DNA of 64,000 nt from Formosa undariae. GTDB lineage: Bacteria; Bacteroidota; Bacteroidia; Flavobacteriales; Flavobacteriaceae. Positions 51,149 through 60,501 of this stretch are shown here, piece by piece (the first letter of the stretch is position 1; each line of letters starts with the position of its first letter). Under the pieces are notes generated by a model. It was not told the DNA's origin. It ran no database searches and saw only the letters and a list, made by a program, of their open reading frames with translations. The translations under genes and the position numbers were made by a program. The stretch is taken from contig NZ_JBHMEZ010000003.1 in the NCBI RefSeq assembly GCF_042427615.1, positions 992,001 through 1,056,000 of the forward strand. The letters are read 5' to 3'.

Positions 51149-52480
51149 TTAAATAACTTGGTTAATATCCCAAGCCTCTAAATAATCTTTTACGGCTTTA
51201 ATAAACAATCCACCTTGTGCTCCATTAACAACACGATGATCGTAAGAATGTGATAAAAACATTTTGTAACGTATGCCTATAAAATCACCTTGAGGGGTTT
51301 CTATTACCGCAGGCACTTTACGTATCGCGCCTAAAGCTAAAATAGCAACTTGTGGTTGATTAATGATTGGCGTTCCCATAATACTACCAAAAGATCCAAT
51401 ATTTGTAACGGTGTATGTCCCGTCTTGAATATCGTCTGGTTTTAACTTATTACTTCTTGCTCGTTTGGCCAAATCATTTACGTTTTTGGTCATTCCGATA
51501 AGGTTTAACTGATCGGCATTTTTTATAACCGGTACAATTAAATTACCATCAGGTAAAGCCGCCGCCATTCCTAAATTGATATTTTTCTTTTTAATAACCT
51601 TTCCGTCTTGAAAAGAAATATTAATCATTGGGAAATCGCGTAAAGATTTCGCTACAGCTTCCATAAAAATGGGTGTAAACGTTAAGTTTTCTCCTTCGCG
51701 CTTAAAGAATTCATCTTTAACTTTCTTTCTCCAATTCCATATATTTGTTACATCGACTTCAATAAAACTTTGTACATGAACAGATGTTTTAGCAGATTCC
51801 ACCATATGGTTCGCTACTAATTTACCCATTCTAGACATCTCGATAACCTCATCACTTCCTGAAGAAATTACAGGCGTTTCTGTAGTTACCGTATTATTTA
51901 CCACTGGCGCAGCAATGTGCTGTGGTTTAGTATTATTTACAGGAGTCGAAACTGAAGGTGTACTTCCTCTGTTTTCGATATACTTAAGAATATCCGCTTT
52001 TGTAACACGACCATCTAGTCCTGTTCCAGAAACGCTATCCAATTCTGATTGCTCTATACCTTCTGCTTTTGCAATATTTTTTACTAAGGGCGAATAGAAA
52101 CGATCTTCGCTAGATACCACTGTACTTGTAACAGCTTCTTTTGCATCTGAAACTCTTTTTTCTAAAGCTTCTACTTCTTCTGGTTCCGAAACAGTATCTT
52201 CAACAACACTATCCGCTTCAGAAACAGCATCTCCTTCACCTGAGATTTCAATAATTGCAATAGTTTGACCTACTTGAACGACATCATCAACTTCAAATAA
52301 TTTTTCTAATAGTACGCCTTCCATTTCACTCGGGACTTCACTATCAACCTTATCTGTTGCTATTTCTAGAACAGCCTCGTCGGCCTCTATAGTTTCTCCA
52401 ACTTCCTTTAACCATGAAGTTATCGTTGCTTCTGCAACACTTTCTCCCATTTTAGGTAATTTCAGTTCAAATTTTGCCAT
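51149..52480 (-). CDS. 2-oxo-acid dehydrogenase E2 acyltransferase
   Basis: A 443-residue E2 subunit. The lipoyl domain has its lipoyl-lysine Lys44 in EIATDKVDSE; a linker rich in Glu and Val follows; the peripheral subunit-binding domain is at about 130-170 (SPLVKNIAKAEGI, GLDGRVTKADIL); the catalytic domain ends with His415 in HSYDHRVVNG. A single lipoyl domain and the sequence around the lysine (TDKVDSEVPS) favour a branched-chain or 2-oxoglutarate-type E2 rather than pyruvate dehydrogenase. E1 and E3 genes are not in the window. Confidence 0.9.
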   Translation of the reverse strand: MAKFELKLPKMGESVAEATITSWLKEVGETIEADEAVLEIATDKVDSEVPSEMEGVLLEKLFEVDDVVQVGQTIAIIEISGEGDAVSEADSVVEDTVSEPEEVEALEKRVSDAKEAVTSTVVSSEDRFYSPLVKNIAKAEGIEQSELDSVSGTGLDGRVTKADILKYIENRGSTPSVSTPVNNTKPQHIAAPVVNNTVTTETPVISSGSDEVIEMSRMGKLVANHMVESAKTSVHVQSFIEVDVTNIWNWRKKVKDEFFKREGENLTFTPIFMEAVAKSLRDFPMINISFQDGKVIKKKNINLGMAAALPDGNLIVPVIKNADQLNLIGMTKNVNDLAKRARSNKLKPDDIQDGTYTVTNIGSFGSIMGTPIINQPQVAILALGAIRKVPAVIETPQGDFIGIRYKMFLSHSYDHRVVNGAQGGLFIKAVKDYLEAWDINQVI

Positions 52481-52603
52481 ATTATTAACGTAAAGCTATT
52501 TTTTAAATTATTATTGCGAAATTAACACATAAATACGTTTTTCACCTAATTATATGCAATAAAATTTACTTAATTTTTATTCAGAAATTATTACACAAAG
52601 GTA

Positions 52604-53701
52604 CTAAAAATGTATAACAATTCCCCTAGACACGGCATTATCACTACCAATCAGAAAATTACATCCCTTTGGAAGAATCCGATACGTTAACGTCTTATTA
52701 TTTCCATGTGCTTCCAGAATTGAAACAATCTGTCTAAATGTCAAGACGTTATTATCTAAAATCAATTGCTGATTTTGCTCTATAGATTCAATTTGGGATT
52801 TTAAAACCAGTGGAAAAGGTAATACCGATTCTATTAATTTATTCTCTTGATCCGAGACTAATACTATAGATTTTACATCTCGTTTTTCTACCGAGGGTTG
52901 CAAATTTAAAAGTACTAATCCTTTAACTCCTAAAGAAATTAAAGATTCTACCAGAATACTTTTATTAAAATGTTTCTTATAAAAGATTTGCATCGCACCA
53001 TTAAATCGCTTAGCATAATCTTGATTTCTACATGTACTCTCTCCTTTATAATGGATAACAGTCGTTGCTCCAAAATAATAATTTTGAAATCCTGCTTGTA
53101 TGGTTTTATACGATAAATCTATATCTTCCGCATACATAAAGTAATCCTCATCGAAACCATTTACGGTATTATAAACGTCCCGTTTCATAACCATAAAAGC
53201 ACCTACTAAAATAGAAACTGGGCCAATATCGTTTTCTTCTAAATGATTGGCATAATAAGAACCTGTTTTACCTAAAATTTTTTTTAATGCGACTTTAGGA
53301 GTGGGCACATGACGTTTACTTTCTGGTAAAAAGGCTCCTGTTCCATCTATAAGCTTGCAACCAACAATACCTAAATTAGCTTGCTTGTCCGCAAAATATA
53401 AAACAGATAAAAAAGTGTCCTCCGTAACAACTGTGTCTGGATTAAGAACACAAACATATTCGCCTTTAGCTTCGGAAACACCTATATTATTTCCTTTTGA
53501 GAATCCAAAATTGGTAGTGTTTTCAATTAATTTAACTTTCGGAAATCGGGATTTAACCATTTGACAGCTATCATCAGACGATTGATTATCGACAACAATA
53601 ATTTCAGCATCAATAGTAGAGATGGCTTCTTGTACACTTTTTAGACAGAGCTCTAAAAAATGGCGCACATTATAGTTTAAAATAACAATGGACAGCTTCA
53701 A
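52604..53701 (-). CDS. GT2 glycosyltransferase (rhamnosyltransferase-like)
   Basis: A 365-residue cytosolic family 2 glycosyltransferase. The nucleotide-binding IVILNYNVRHFLELCLKSV, VDNQSSDDS, the GFSKGNNIGVS acceptor helix, VLNPDTVV (DxD-like) and the catalytic region DEDYFMYAEDIDLSYK match the WbbL/rhamnosyl group. It probably makes surface polysaccharide or lipopolysaccharide. It begins 6 nt after the recR stop codon, an unrelated neighbour, so the link may be shared transcription only. Confidence 0.82.
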   Translation of the reverse strand: MKLSIVILNYNVRHFLELCLKSVQEAISTIDAEIIVVDNQSSDDSCQMVKSRFPKVKLIENTTNFGFSKGNNIGVSEAKGEYVCVLNPDTVVTEDTFLSVLYFADKQANLGIVGCKLIDGTGAFLPESKRHVPTPKVALKKILGKTGSYYANHLEENDIGPVSILVGAFMVMKRDVYNTVNGFDEDYFMYAEDIDLSYKTIQAGFQNYYFGATTVIHYKGESTCRNQDYAKRFNGAMQIFYKKHFNKSILVESLISLGVKGLVLLNLQPSVEKRDVKSIVLVSDQENKLIESVLPFPLVLKSQIESIEQNQQLILDNNVLTFRQIVSILEAHGNNKTLTYRILPKGCNFLIGSDNAVSRGIVIHF

Positions 53702-53707
53702 ACGACT

Positions 53708-54325
53708 TTAAGATTTTAGTGAGCCTTCAAAAGGAATCCGGTTTAAAATACTTCTTCCAAGAGTAACCTCATCTGCATATTCCAATTCGTCTCCTATAGA
53801 AATACCTCTAGCTATTGTAGATGTAACAACGTCCAAGTCTTGAATCTGTTTAAAAATATAAAAATTGGTGGTATCGCCTTCCATAGTCGGACTTAGTGCA
53901 AATATAAGTTCTTTTACTCGCCCTTCTTTTATCTTATTTACTAAAGGATTAATGTTTAAATCGTGCGGACCAATACCATCCATAGGAGAAATTTTACCTC
54001 CTAACACATGATACAATCCTTTAAAAGAGCTCGTGTTTTCTATAGCCATAACATCGCGAATATCTTCTACCACACAAATAATTTCTTCTTGTCGTCGTGG
54101 GTTAGCACATATTTCACATAACACATTATCGCTAATATTATTGCATGATTTACAAAACTTAATCTCGGTACGCATGTTTAATAAGGCTTGTGCCAATTGT
54201 ACGGTTTGAGATTCTGGTTGGCGTAATAAATGTAAAACCAAGCGCAATGCAGTGCGTTTTCCAACACCTGGTAATTGCGACATCTCGTTCACTGCCTTTT
54301 CAAGTAATTTTGAAGAAAATTCCAT
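53708..54325 (-). CDS. recR: Recombination mediator RecR
   Basis: A 205-residue RecR protein of the RecFOR pathway. Helix-hairpin-helix MSQLPGVGKRTALRLVLHLL is at the start, then the zinc finger CKSCNN...CEIC, then the Toprim domain (IICVVEDIRDVMAIE, GPHDLNINPLV, and a Glu-rich end). The ATG at 54325 (MEFSSKLLEKAV) is chosen; the upstream ATG at 54421 gives an unusual 32-residue extension that overlaps the divergent gene and its promoter. A TAAATTTG box 6 nt upstream suggests a nearly leaderless transcript. Confidence 0.95.
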   Translation of the reverse strand: MEFSSKLLEKAVNEMSQLPGVGKRTALRLVLHLLRQPESQTVQLAQALLNMRTEIKFCKSCNNISDNVLCEICANPRRQEEIICVVEDIRDVMAIENTSSFKGLYHVLGGKISPMDGIGPHDLNINPLVNKIKEGRVKELIFALSPTMEGDTTNFYIFKQIQDLDVVTSTIARGISIGDELEYADEVTLGRSILNRIPFEGSLKS

Positions 54326-54331
54326 AAGGGT

Positions 54332-54339
54332 CAAATTTA
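54332..54339 (-). promoter_or_regulatory. TAnnTTTG promoter box of recR
   Basis: Minus-strand TAAATTTG ends 6 nt before the recR ATG. Confidence 0.5.
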
Positions 54340-54406
54340 CAATTTTAGTTTTAAGATTTGTTCTTATAACATTGGAATTTGTATTTTGGTCTGCGAAAAC
54401 GAAATT

Positions 54407-55849
54407 ATGAGCGCTACTCAAATTATTTTACTTATTGCCGCCTATTTTGGTGTGCTAATTTTAATCTCTTACATCACCGGAAAAAAGACCGATAACAATG
54501 CTTTTTTTAAAGGAAATAAACAATCGCCTTGGTACGTTGTGGCTTTTGGTATGATTGGTGCCTCACTTTCCGGAGTTACTTTTATTTCGGTTCCAGGCTG
54601 GATAGAAGCATCGCAGTTTAGTTATATGCAGGTCGTTTTTGGCTATATTGTAGGGTATCTTGTTATTGGTACCGTTTTATTGCCACTATACTACAAACTC
54701 AACCTAACCTCTATTTATACTTATTTAGAAACCAGATTTGGAAATTATTCTTATAAAACAGGTGCTTCATTCTTTTTAATTTCAAGAATTATTGGTGCTA
54801 GCTTTAGATTGTTTTTAGTCGCCAACGTCCTACAAATTATTTTATTCGACGATTTAGGTATTCAGTTTTGGCAAACCGTTACGATCACCGTTTTACTGAT
54901 ATGGTTATACACCTTTAAATCGGGTATTAAAACCATTGTTTGGACAGATACATTACAAACGCTCTTTATGTTAATCGCTGTAGGTGTTGCTATTTACTCC
55001 GTGAGTCAGGATTTAGATCTTGGAGGAAAATCAACTTTAAACTTTATATTAGATAGCGACTTATCTAAAATGTTCTTTTTCGACGACATTAAAACAGCCA
55101 ATTATTTTTGGAAACAATTTATATCGGGTGCATTTATAGCCATCGTTATGACTGGCTTAGACCAAGATATGATGCAAAAAAACCTAACCTGTAAAACGCT
55201 TAAAGATGCACAGAAGAACATGTTTTGGTTTACCATTGTGTTAACGATAACCAACTTTGTATTTTTAAGTTTAGGCCTTTTACTTACTGTATATGCCCAA
55301 CAAAACGGAATTGACGCTCATAAAGATGATTTATTCCCAATTCTAGCAAAAAACCATTTAGGAACCGGTGTGTTTATCTTCTTCCTTTTAGGATTAATTG
55401 CCGCTGCTTATAGTAGTGCAGATAGCGCTTTAACGTCTTTAACAACTTCCTTTAGTATCGATATTTTAGATATTGAAAAAAAATACGACTCCAAAAAACA
55501 GGTAGCAATAAGAAAACGTATCCACGTACTAATTTCGGTCTTATTAATCTTGGTCATCATAACATTTAAATATGCCATACAAGATGAAAGTGTGATTGCC
55601 AAATTGTTTGTATTTGCAGGATATACCTACGGACCTTTATTAGGACTATATAGTTTTGGATTATTCACAAACTGGCAAGTAAAAGATAAAATCGTTCCCA
55701 TTATAGCGATCTTATCACCTATTCTATCCTACATAATAAGTGTAAATAGTTTAAAATGGTTTGGTTTCGAATTCGGATTTTTTATTTTAATTCTAAACGG
55801 ATTACTAACCTTTTTAGGATTAGTATTGATTCGTAGAAAGCAGGACTAA
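54407..55849 (+). CDS. Sodium:solute symporter
   Basis: A 480-residue SSS-family transporter with about 13 spans. The start is MSATQIILLIAAYFGVLILISY (ATG at 54407, as the ORF's earlier TTG at 54386 precedes it without support). Visible family segments are FGMIGASLSGVTFISVPGW (sodium-site helix 1), SRIIGASFRLFLV, GLDQDMMQKNL and AAAYSSADSALTSL (helix 8 serines). The substrate is not defined by sequence; flavobacterial members carry sugars, amino acids or anions. It is divergent from recR and convergent with the CoA-binding protein, overlapping it by 30 nt. Confidence 0.88.
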   Translation: MSATQIILLIAAYFGVLILISYITGKKTDNNAFFKGNKQSPWYVVAFGMIGASLSGVTFISVPGWIEASQFSYMQVVFGYIVGYLVIGTVLLPLYYKLNLTSIYTYLETRFGNYSYKTGASFFLISRIIGASFRLFLVANVLQIILFDDLGIQFWQTVTITVLLIWLYTFKSGIKTIVWTDTLQTLFMLIAVGVAIYSVSQDLDLGGKSTLNFILDSDLSKMFFFDDIKTANYFWKQFISGAFIAIVMTGLDQDMMQKNLTCKTLKDAQKNMFWFTIVLTITNFVFLSLGLLLTVYAQQNGIDAHKDDLFPILAKNHLGTGVFIFFLLGLIAAAYSSADSALTSLTTSFSIDILDIEKKYDSKKQVAIRKRIHVLISVLLILVIITFKYAIQDESVIAKLFVFAGYTYGPLLGLYSFGLFTNWQVKDKIVPIIAILSPILSYIISVNSLKWFGFEFGFFILILNGLLTFLGLVLIRRKQD

Positions 55850-56182
55850 AGTACAAGCTACTTCATAATCGATGCCGCGCTCTTTTAGTAGAGAATACAA
55901 TTCAGGATTTTCTGTACCTGGATTAAAAATAACGCGCTTTGGATTTAAGCCAATTATATAATCGTAATACTGTGTCTGTCTTTTTGGATTCAGATATAAG
56001 GTTACCGTGTCAAGGTCCTTGTATTCAAGCAATTCTGTGTCTATAGAAACTCCAGAAACGGTTCCTTCCTTTAAACCAAAAGCAACCGTGTCTTGGTTTG
56101 CGCCAACCAATCTTTTAATCGCAACGTTAGAATATCTTGAAGGGTTTAACGAAGCTCCAATAACTAATGTTTTCTTATTCAT
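55820..56182 (-). CDS. CoA-binding domain protein
   Basis: A 120-residue small Rossmann protein of the YccU/CoA_binding_2 family. GASLNPSRYSNVAIKRLV (9-26), VTLYLNPKRQTQYYDYIIGLNPKRVIFNPGTENPEL (in the second half) and a final Cys-rich VACTLVLLS are typical. These proteins bind acyl-CoA or NAD in other families; function is unknown here. The ATG at 56182 (MNKKTLVIG) is used. It overlaps the last 30 nt of the symporter gene tail to tail. Confidence 0.82.
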   Translation of the reverse strand: MNKKTLVIGASLNPSRYSNVAIKRLVGANQDTVAFGLKEGTVSGVSIDTELLEYKDLDTVTLYLNPKRQTQYYDYIIGLNPKRVIFNPGTENPELYSLLKERGIDYEVACTLVLLSTNQY

Positions 56183-56547
56183 GTTTTTTTTATTTAAAAT
56201 AATTACAAATATGTGTAACACGTATAATAAATAATAGTCTTTATTATATCAGTCTTAAAACAATCAGTTCGAATGAAAATCTATTATTTATTTACTTGTT
56301 GCGTAAAATTAAATCTAATCGACGATTTTATACGATTCAAACCCGAATAAAATGAACTCAAATAAGATTTCAATAAAAAACACGTCTTAAAACAACCGTT
56401 TATATCACATTTATTATTTGGATAATTAATAGTATATAAAATGTATTCGAACAAAGATACTTATAGCTTCGAATCTTAGGTTTCTAAATATTGTGTTAAT
56501 TCTGTTAAATTTATCCAAAAAGCTAAAAATCAAAACAATACACCGCT
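56183..56547. other. AT-rich non-coding gap
   Basis: About 365 nt with no ORF of useful length, no tRNA and no strong hairpin. It is very AT-rich and may hold the promoters of the CoA-binding protein and a putative small RNA. Confidence 0.5.
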
Positions 56548-56707
56548 TACTTTTGCGTTATATTAATGATACAAACATTGATCGAATTGTTATTTTACTT
56601 TTGAATTAGTCTTCTTATAAAAAATCATTATTCGTAAACTATGTTAGTTATTGTAATTGATTTTTAGCAAAACATTAAAAAAGCCGAAACGTAAGTTTCG
56701 GCTTTTT
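56548..56707 (+). ncRNA. Possible small RNA (promoter box plus terminator, no gene)
   Basis: A TACTTTTG box at 56548-56555 sits in front of about 150 nt that end in a strong hairpin terminator on the plus strand (56678-56707). Between them is only a 12-codon ORF (56566-56604). The transcript would be about 145 nt. No -33 TTG lies at the right distance, so the promoter is weakly supported, and the terminator may simply belong to fabH on the other strand. Confidence 0.25.
56678..56707. terminator. Bidirectional terminator after fabH
   Basis: Perfect 13-bp stem AAAAAGCCGAAAC / GTTTCGGCTTTTT with a 4-nt loop, A-tract on one side and T-tract on the other. It ends fabH on the minus strand (24 nt past its stop) and could end a plus-strand RNA. 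Confidence 0.9.
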
Positions 56708-56730
56708 CTATATATACTCAGAGCAAATTA

Positions 56731-57741
56731 TTACCACTTAATAATTGCACTTCCCCATGTAAAGCCACTACCAAAAGCAGCTAAAACAACAGTGTCTCCT
56801 TCTTTAATTTTCCCTTGTTCCCAGGCCTCTGTTAAAGCTATCGGAATTGAGGCCGCTGTAGTGTTACCATACTTCATGATATTATTAAAAACCTGATCGT
56901 CTGAAAGTTTAAATTTCTTCTGAATGAATTGAGATATCCTTAAATTCGCTTGATGCGGAATTAACATATCAATGCCATCTGGACTAATTTTATTTGCATT
57001 TAATCCTTCCATAATAACTTCACTAAAACGAACTACTGCATTTTTAAATACAAACTGTCCATTCATATGCGGATAGTAACTTTCGTCGTTAGGATCGTTA
57101 TCTTTTAAAATATCATTCACCCAACGCGATCCCATTGCAGGAGCTATTAAAGCCAGTTCTTCGGCATGCTCCCCTTCAGAATGTAAATGTGTAGATAGAA
57201 TTCCTTTCGAGTTATCTTCCGTTCTACTTAGGATTGCAGCACCTGCTCCATCTCCAAAAATAACAGAAACACCTCTTCCTCTAGTTGTTAAGTCCAAACC
57301 TTTAGAATGAATTTCACTCCCAATAACCAACACGTTTTTATACATGCCCGTTTTTATAAATTGATCTGCAACAGACAACCCGTAAATAAAACCTGAACAT
57401 TGGTTACGAATATCTATCGCTCCCACTGTTTTAATACCTAATGCTTTTTGAACCTGAACTCCTGGACCAGGAAAATAGTAGTCTGGACTTAATGTTGCAA
57501 ATACTATTAAATCGATATCGTCCTTATCTATACCGGCGCGTTCAATAGCAACTTTAGAAGCTTTAACTCCCATGACAGATGTTGTATCTTCCGAACCTGG
57601 TTTTACCCATCTTCGTTCTTTAATACCTGTGCGTTCTTGAATCCAAGCATCGTTGGTTTCCATTAACTTAGACAAATCGTCGTTTGTCACAACATTGTCT
57701 GGAACATAATATCCAAGACCTATAATTTTAGAATTGTACAT
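56731..57741 (-). CDS. fabH: 3-oxoacyl-ACP synthase III (FabH-like)
   Basis: A 336-residue thiolase-fold condensing enzyme that starts fatty acid chains from acyl-CoA and malonyl-ACP. The catalytic triad Cys115 (IRNQCSGF), His263 (IPHQAN) and Asn293 (YGNTTAAS) is intact. It lacks the small 320-residue E. coli layout by about 20 residues, with an insertion around 205-228 (DILKDNDPNDESYYPH). Many Bacteroidota carry more than one FabH-like protein, so a role in branched starters or a dedicated product (flexirubin- or aryl polyene-type) cannot be ruled out. The gene is isolated. Confidence 0.88.
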   Translation of the reverse strand: MYNSKIIGLGYYVPDNVVTNDDLSKLMETNDAWIQERTGIKERRWVKPGSEDTTSVMGVKASKVAIERAGIDKDDIDLIVFATLSPDYYFPGPGVQVQKALGIKTVGAIDIRNQCSGFIYGLSVADQFIKTGMYKNVLVIGSEIHSKGLDLTTRGRGVSVIFGDGAGAAILSRTEDNSKGILSTHLHSEGEHAEELALIAPAMGSRWVNDILKDNDPNDESYYPHMNGQFVFKNAVVRFSEVIMEGLNANKISPDGIDMLIPHQANLRISQFIQKKFKLSDDQVFNNIMKYGNTTAASIPIALTEAWEQGKIKEGDTVVLAAFGSGFTWGSAIIKW

Positions 57742-57916
57742 ATATCAACTTTTATAAGTTGCAATTTAATCATTTAAAATGTAAAAAGATTCTAAACCTA
57801 TTTCCAATTAGTATGCTTGCATAATAATGGCAAACACAGTGACCACAACTCTTCGCTTATTTTTTTTTATTATCTTCCAACGCTTAATCTCACTCTAAAC
57901 ACATATTAAATTGCCC

Positions 57917-60346
57917 ATGAAACATTTTTTTACTTTTTTCCTGCTCTGTTTTGTACTAACAGGTTATTCTCAAGAAAACTTAACGTACCAAAAGCCACAC
58001 AAAAACATTTTAGAGTTAGCCGAAGCGCCTCTTGCTCCAAGTATTCGAATAGACAATAAAGGCGAACATATTGTATTATTATACAGAAGCAAGTACAAAA
58101 CGATTGAAGAACTTTCTGAAACCGAATTACGACTAGGAGGTTTACGTATTAACCCAATAACCAATATTGGTAGCCGTACGCGTTATTACACAGATATTAA
58201 ATTGAGTACTAAAAATAATGGTACACCAATATCTATTGCAGGCTTATCTGCAGATGGTCGTTATGCTAATTTCTCTTGGTCTCCCGACCAGAAGTACATG
58301 ACCTTCACTAAAACCCTTAGTAATGGAGTCGAATTATGGTTACTAGACATAAAAAATACTTCGGCTAAAAAAATAAGCGAAGCTAATCTAAATGCCAATA
58401 TGGGAAATCCTGTGACATGGTTTAAAGATAGCGAAGCTGTTTTAGTAAAAGTGCTTCCTGAAAACCGTAAAGCATTAATTAATACAAGCGAAGCCATTCC
58501 TACAGGTCCTACAGTATCTGTGAGTGAAGCTGGTGTAGAAGCTCAAAACAGAACGTATCAAGATTTATTGAAGAATAAAAACGACGAGCATAATTTTGAA
58601 CAATTATCACAATCTGAATTATATAAAATTACATTAGACGGAAAAGCTTCACTATGGAAATCGACAGCAATGTATCGTGGTATTTCATTTTCTCCAGACG
58701 GTAATTATGTTATGGTTACAGCGATAAGCAAACCTTTTTCTTACTTGGTACCTTATTATAGATTCCCATCAGAATCTATCGTGTACGCTTCTAACGGCGA
58801 TTTAGTAAAGTCTATTTTACAAGTGCCTTTAATAGAAGATTTACCAAAAGGTTTTATGGCAGAACGTACAGGAAAAAGAGATTTCGACTGGCGTAGCGAC
58901 AAGCCTGCAACATTATATTGGGCAGAAGCTTTAGACGGTGGAGATCCTGCAGTGGATGTTCCTTTTCGTGACGAAGTATTTCAACAAGACGCTCCGTTTA
59001 ACGGAAAGATTACTTCTGTACTTAAAACTATAGACCGATTTAGAGGTATTACTTGGGGTAACGACAATACGGCTATCGCTTACGATAATTGGTGGAATAC
59101 ACGTAACACAAGAACATATGTGTTCGACCCATCTAACCCTAGCAAAGACGCCACAGTATTATTCGACCGCAACTACCAAGACTTATATAGCGATCCAGGA
59201 GAGTTTGTTTATACTAAAAACGATTTTAATGAATACGTTTTAGATTTACATAAAAACGCTGCTTACTTAATTGGAGATGGATATAGCGATGCTGGAAAAT
59301 TTCCGTTTGTAGACGAATTAAATTTAAGCACTAAAAAGACGAAACGTTTATATCAATCTAAGTTAACAGATAAGTTAGAAAGTATTTCTTCTGCTTTAAA
59401 CACAAAAACGGGAGAATACGTGGTTAGAATAGAATCTAAAAACGAATACCCAAACTATTATATCAGAAACATAAAAAAACGAAATAATTTAACGCCCTTA
59501 ACGCAATTCGAAAACCCTTTTAAAAGTATTCAAGATGTTAAGAAAGAAGTTATTTCATACAAACGTGCAGACGGTTTAGATTTATCTGGTGTTTTATATT
59601 TACCAACAAATTACGAAGCTGGCAAAAAGTATCCTATGCTTATGTGGGCTTATCCGCGTGAATATAAAGACAAAAACAGTGCGGCACAAAGCACTTCAAG
59701 CTCTAATGAATTTACATACCCAGGTTATGGTTCTCCTGTGTTTTGGGTAACTAGAGGATATGTGGTTTTAGACGATGCTGCTTTCCCTATTATTGGAGAA
59801 GGTAACGAACAACCTAACGATACCTTTAGAGAACAGTTGGTTGCAAACGCGAAAGCGGCTATAGACGCTGTAGATAATCTAGGATATATAGATCGTGACC
59901 GTGTTGCCGTTGGTGGCCATAGTTATGGTGCCTTTATGACAGCTAATTTATTAGCACACTCTAATTTATTTGCAGCTGGTATTGCCCGTTCTGGAGCTTA
60001 TAACAGAACGTTAACTCCGTTTGGTTTCCAAAGTGAAGAACGTAACTATTGGGAAGCACCAGAAATTTACAACGGCATGTCACCTTTTATGCATGCCGAT
60101 AAAATGAAAACACCATTATTACTTATTCATGGTCAAGCCGATAATAATTCGGGGACATACCCTTTACAAAGTGAACGTTATTTTAACGCCTTAAAAGGAT
60201 TAGGCGCTCCTGTAAGATTAGTCATATTACCTCGTGAGAGTCATGGATATTCTGCTAAAGAATCTATTTTACATATGCTTTGGGAGGAAGACCAATGGTT
60301 AGAAGAACATGTAAAAAACAAAGAAGAACCTGAAACTGAAGATTAA
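57917..60346 (+). CDS. Secreted S9 peptidase, glutamyl-endopeptidase (CGEP)-like
   Basis: An 809-residue exported serine peptidase with a signal peptide (1-18, ending TGYSQ). A long beta-propeller (about 50-560) precedes the alpha/beta-hydrolase domain with Ser669 (GGHSYGAF), Asp742 (HGQADNNSG) and His776 (ESHGYSAK). GIARSGAYNRTLTPFGFQ and NNSGTYPLQSERYFNALK strongly resemble the plant chloroplast glutamyl endopeptidase rather than prolyl oligopeptidase. It likely cleaves peptides after Glu in the periplasm. The ATG at 57917 is used rather than the TTG at 57911. Terminator hairpin follows at 60376. Confidence 0.88.
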   Translation: MKHFFTFFLLCFVLTGYSQENLTYQKPHKNILELAEAPLAPSIRIDNKGEHIVLLYRSKYKTIEELSETELRLGGLRINPITNIGSRTRYYTDIKLSTKNNGTPISIAGLSADGRYANFSWSPDQKYMTFTKTLSNGVELWLLDIKNTSAKKISEANLNANMGNPVTWFKDSEAVLVKVLPENRKALINTSEAIPTGPTVSVSEAGVEAQNRTYQDLLKNKNDEHNFEQLSQSELYKITLDGKASLWKSTAMYRGISFSPDGNYVMVTAISKPFSYLVPYYRFPSESIVYASNGDLVKSILQVPLIEDLPKGFMAERTGKRDFDWRSDKPATLYWAEALDGGDPAVDVPFRDEVFQQDAPFNGKITSVLKTIDRFRGITWGNDNTAIAYDNWWNTRNTRTYVFDPSNPSKDATVLFDRNYQDLYSDPGEFVYTKNDFNEYVLDLHKNAAYLIGDGYSDAGKFPFVDELNLSTKKTKRLYQSKLTDKLESISSALNTKTGEYVVRIESKNEYPNYYIRNIKKRNNLTPLTQFENPFKSIQDVKKEVISYKRADGLDLSGVLYLPTNYEAGKKYPMLMWAYPREYKDKNSAAQSTSSSNEFTYPGYGSPVFWVTRGYVVLDDAAFPIIGEGNEQPNDTFREQLVANAKAAIDAVDNLGYIDRDRVAVGGHSYGAFMTANLLAHSNLFAAGIARSGAYNRTLTPFGFQSEERNYWEAPEIYNGMSPFMHADKMKTPLLLIHGQADNNSGTYPLQSERYFNALKGLGAPVRLVILPRESHGYSAKESILHMLWEEDQWLEEHVKNKEEPETED

Positions 60347-60375
60347 GTTTTAACTCAAATATTTTTAATTGCTCT

Positions 60376-60406
60376 AAAAATGCCATTCAATACGAATGGC
60401 ATTTTT
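60376..60406 (+). terminator. Terminator after the S9 peptidase gene
   Basis: Stem AAAAATGCCATTC / GAATGGCATTTTT (13 bp) with a 5-nt loop and T-run. Confidence 0.88.
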
Positions 60407-60501
60407 TCATTTATCAATGCCACTTTGTCATTTTTTAATACTTGGTATTTTTTTTGACTGTTAGCTCTTCAGAAATTAAACAATTTAAAAACACACATAT
60501 T

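Noticed and set aside
53708..54421. Upstream start of recR with a 32-residue extension
   Set aside because: The extension overlaps the divergent symporter start and the recR promoter box, and RecR proteins begin at MEFSSKLL-type residues.
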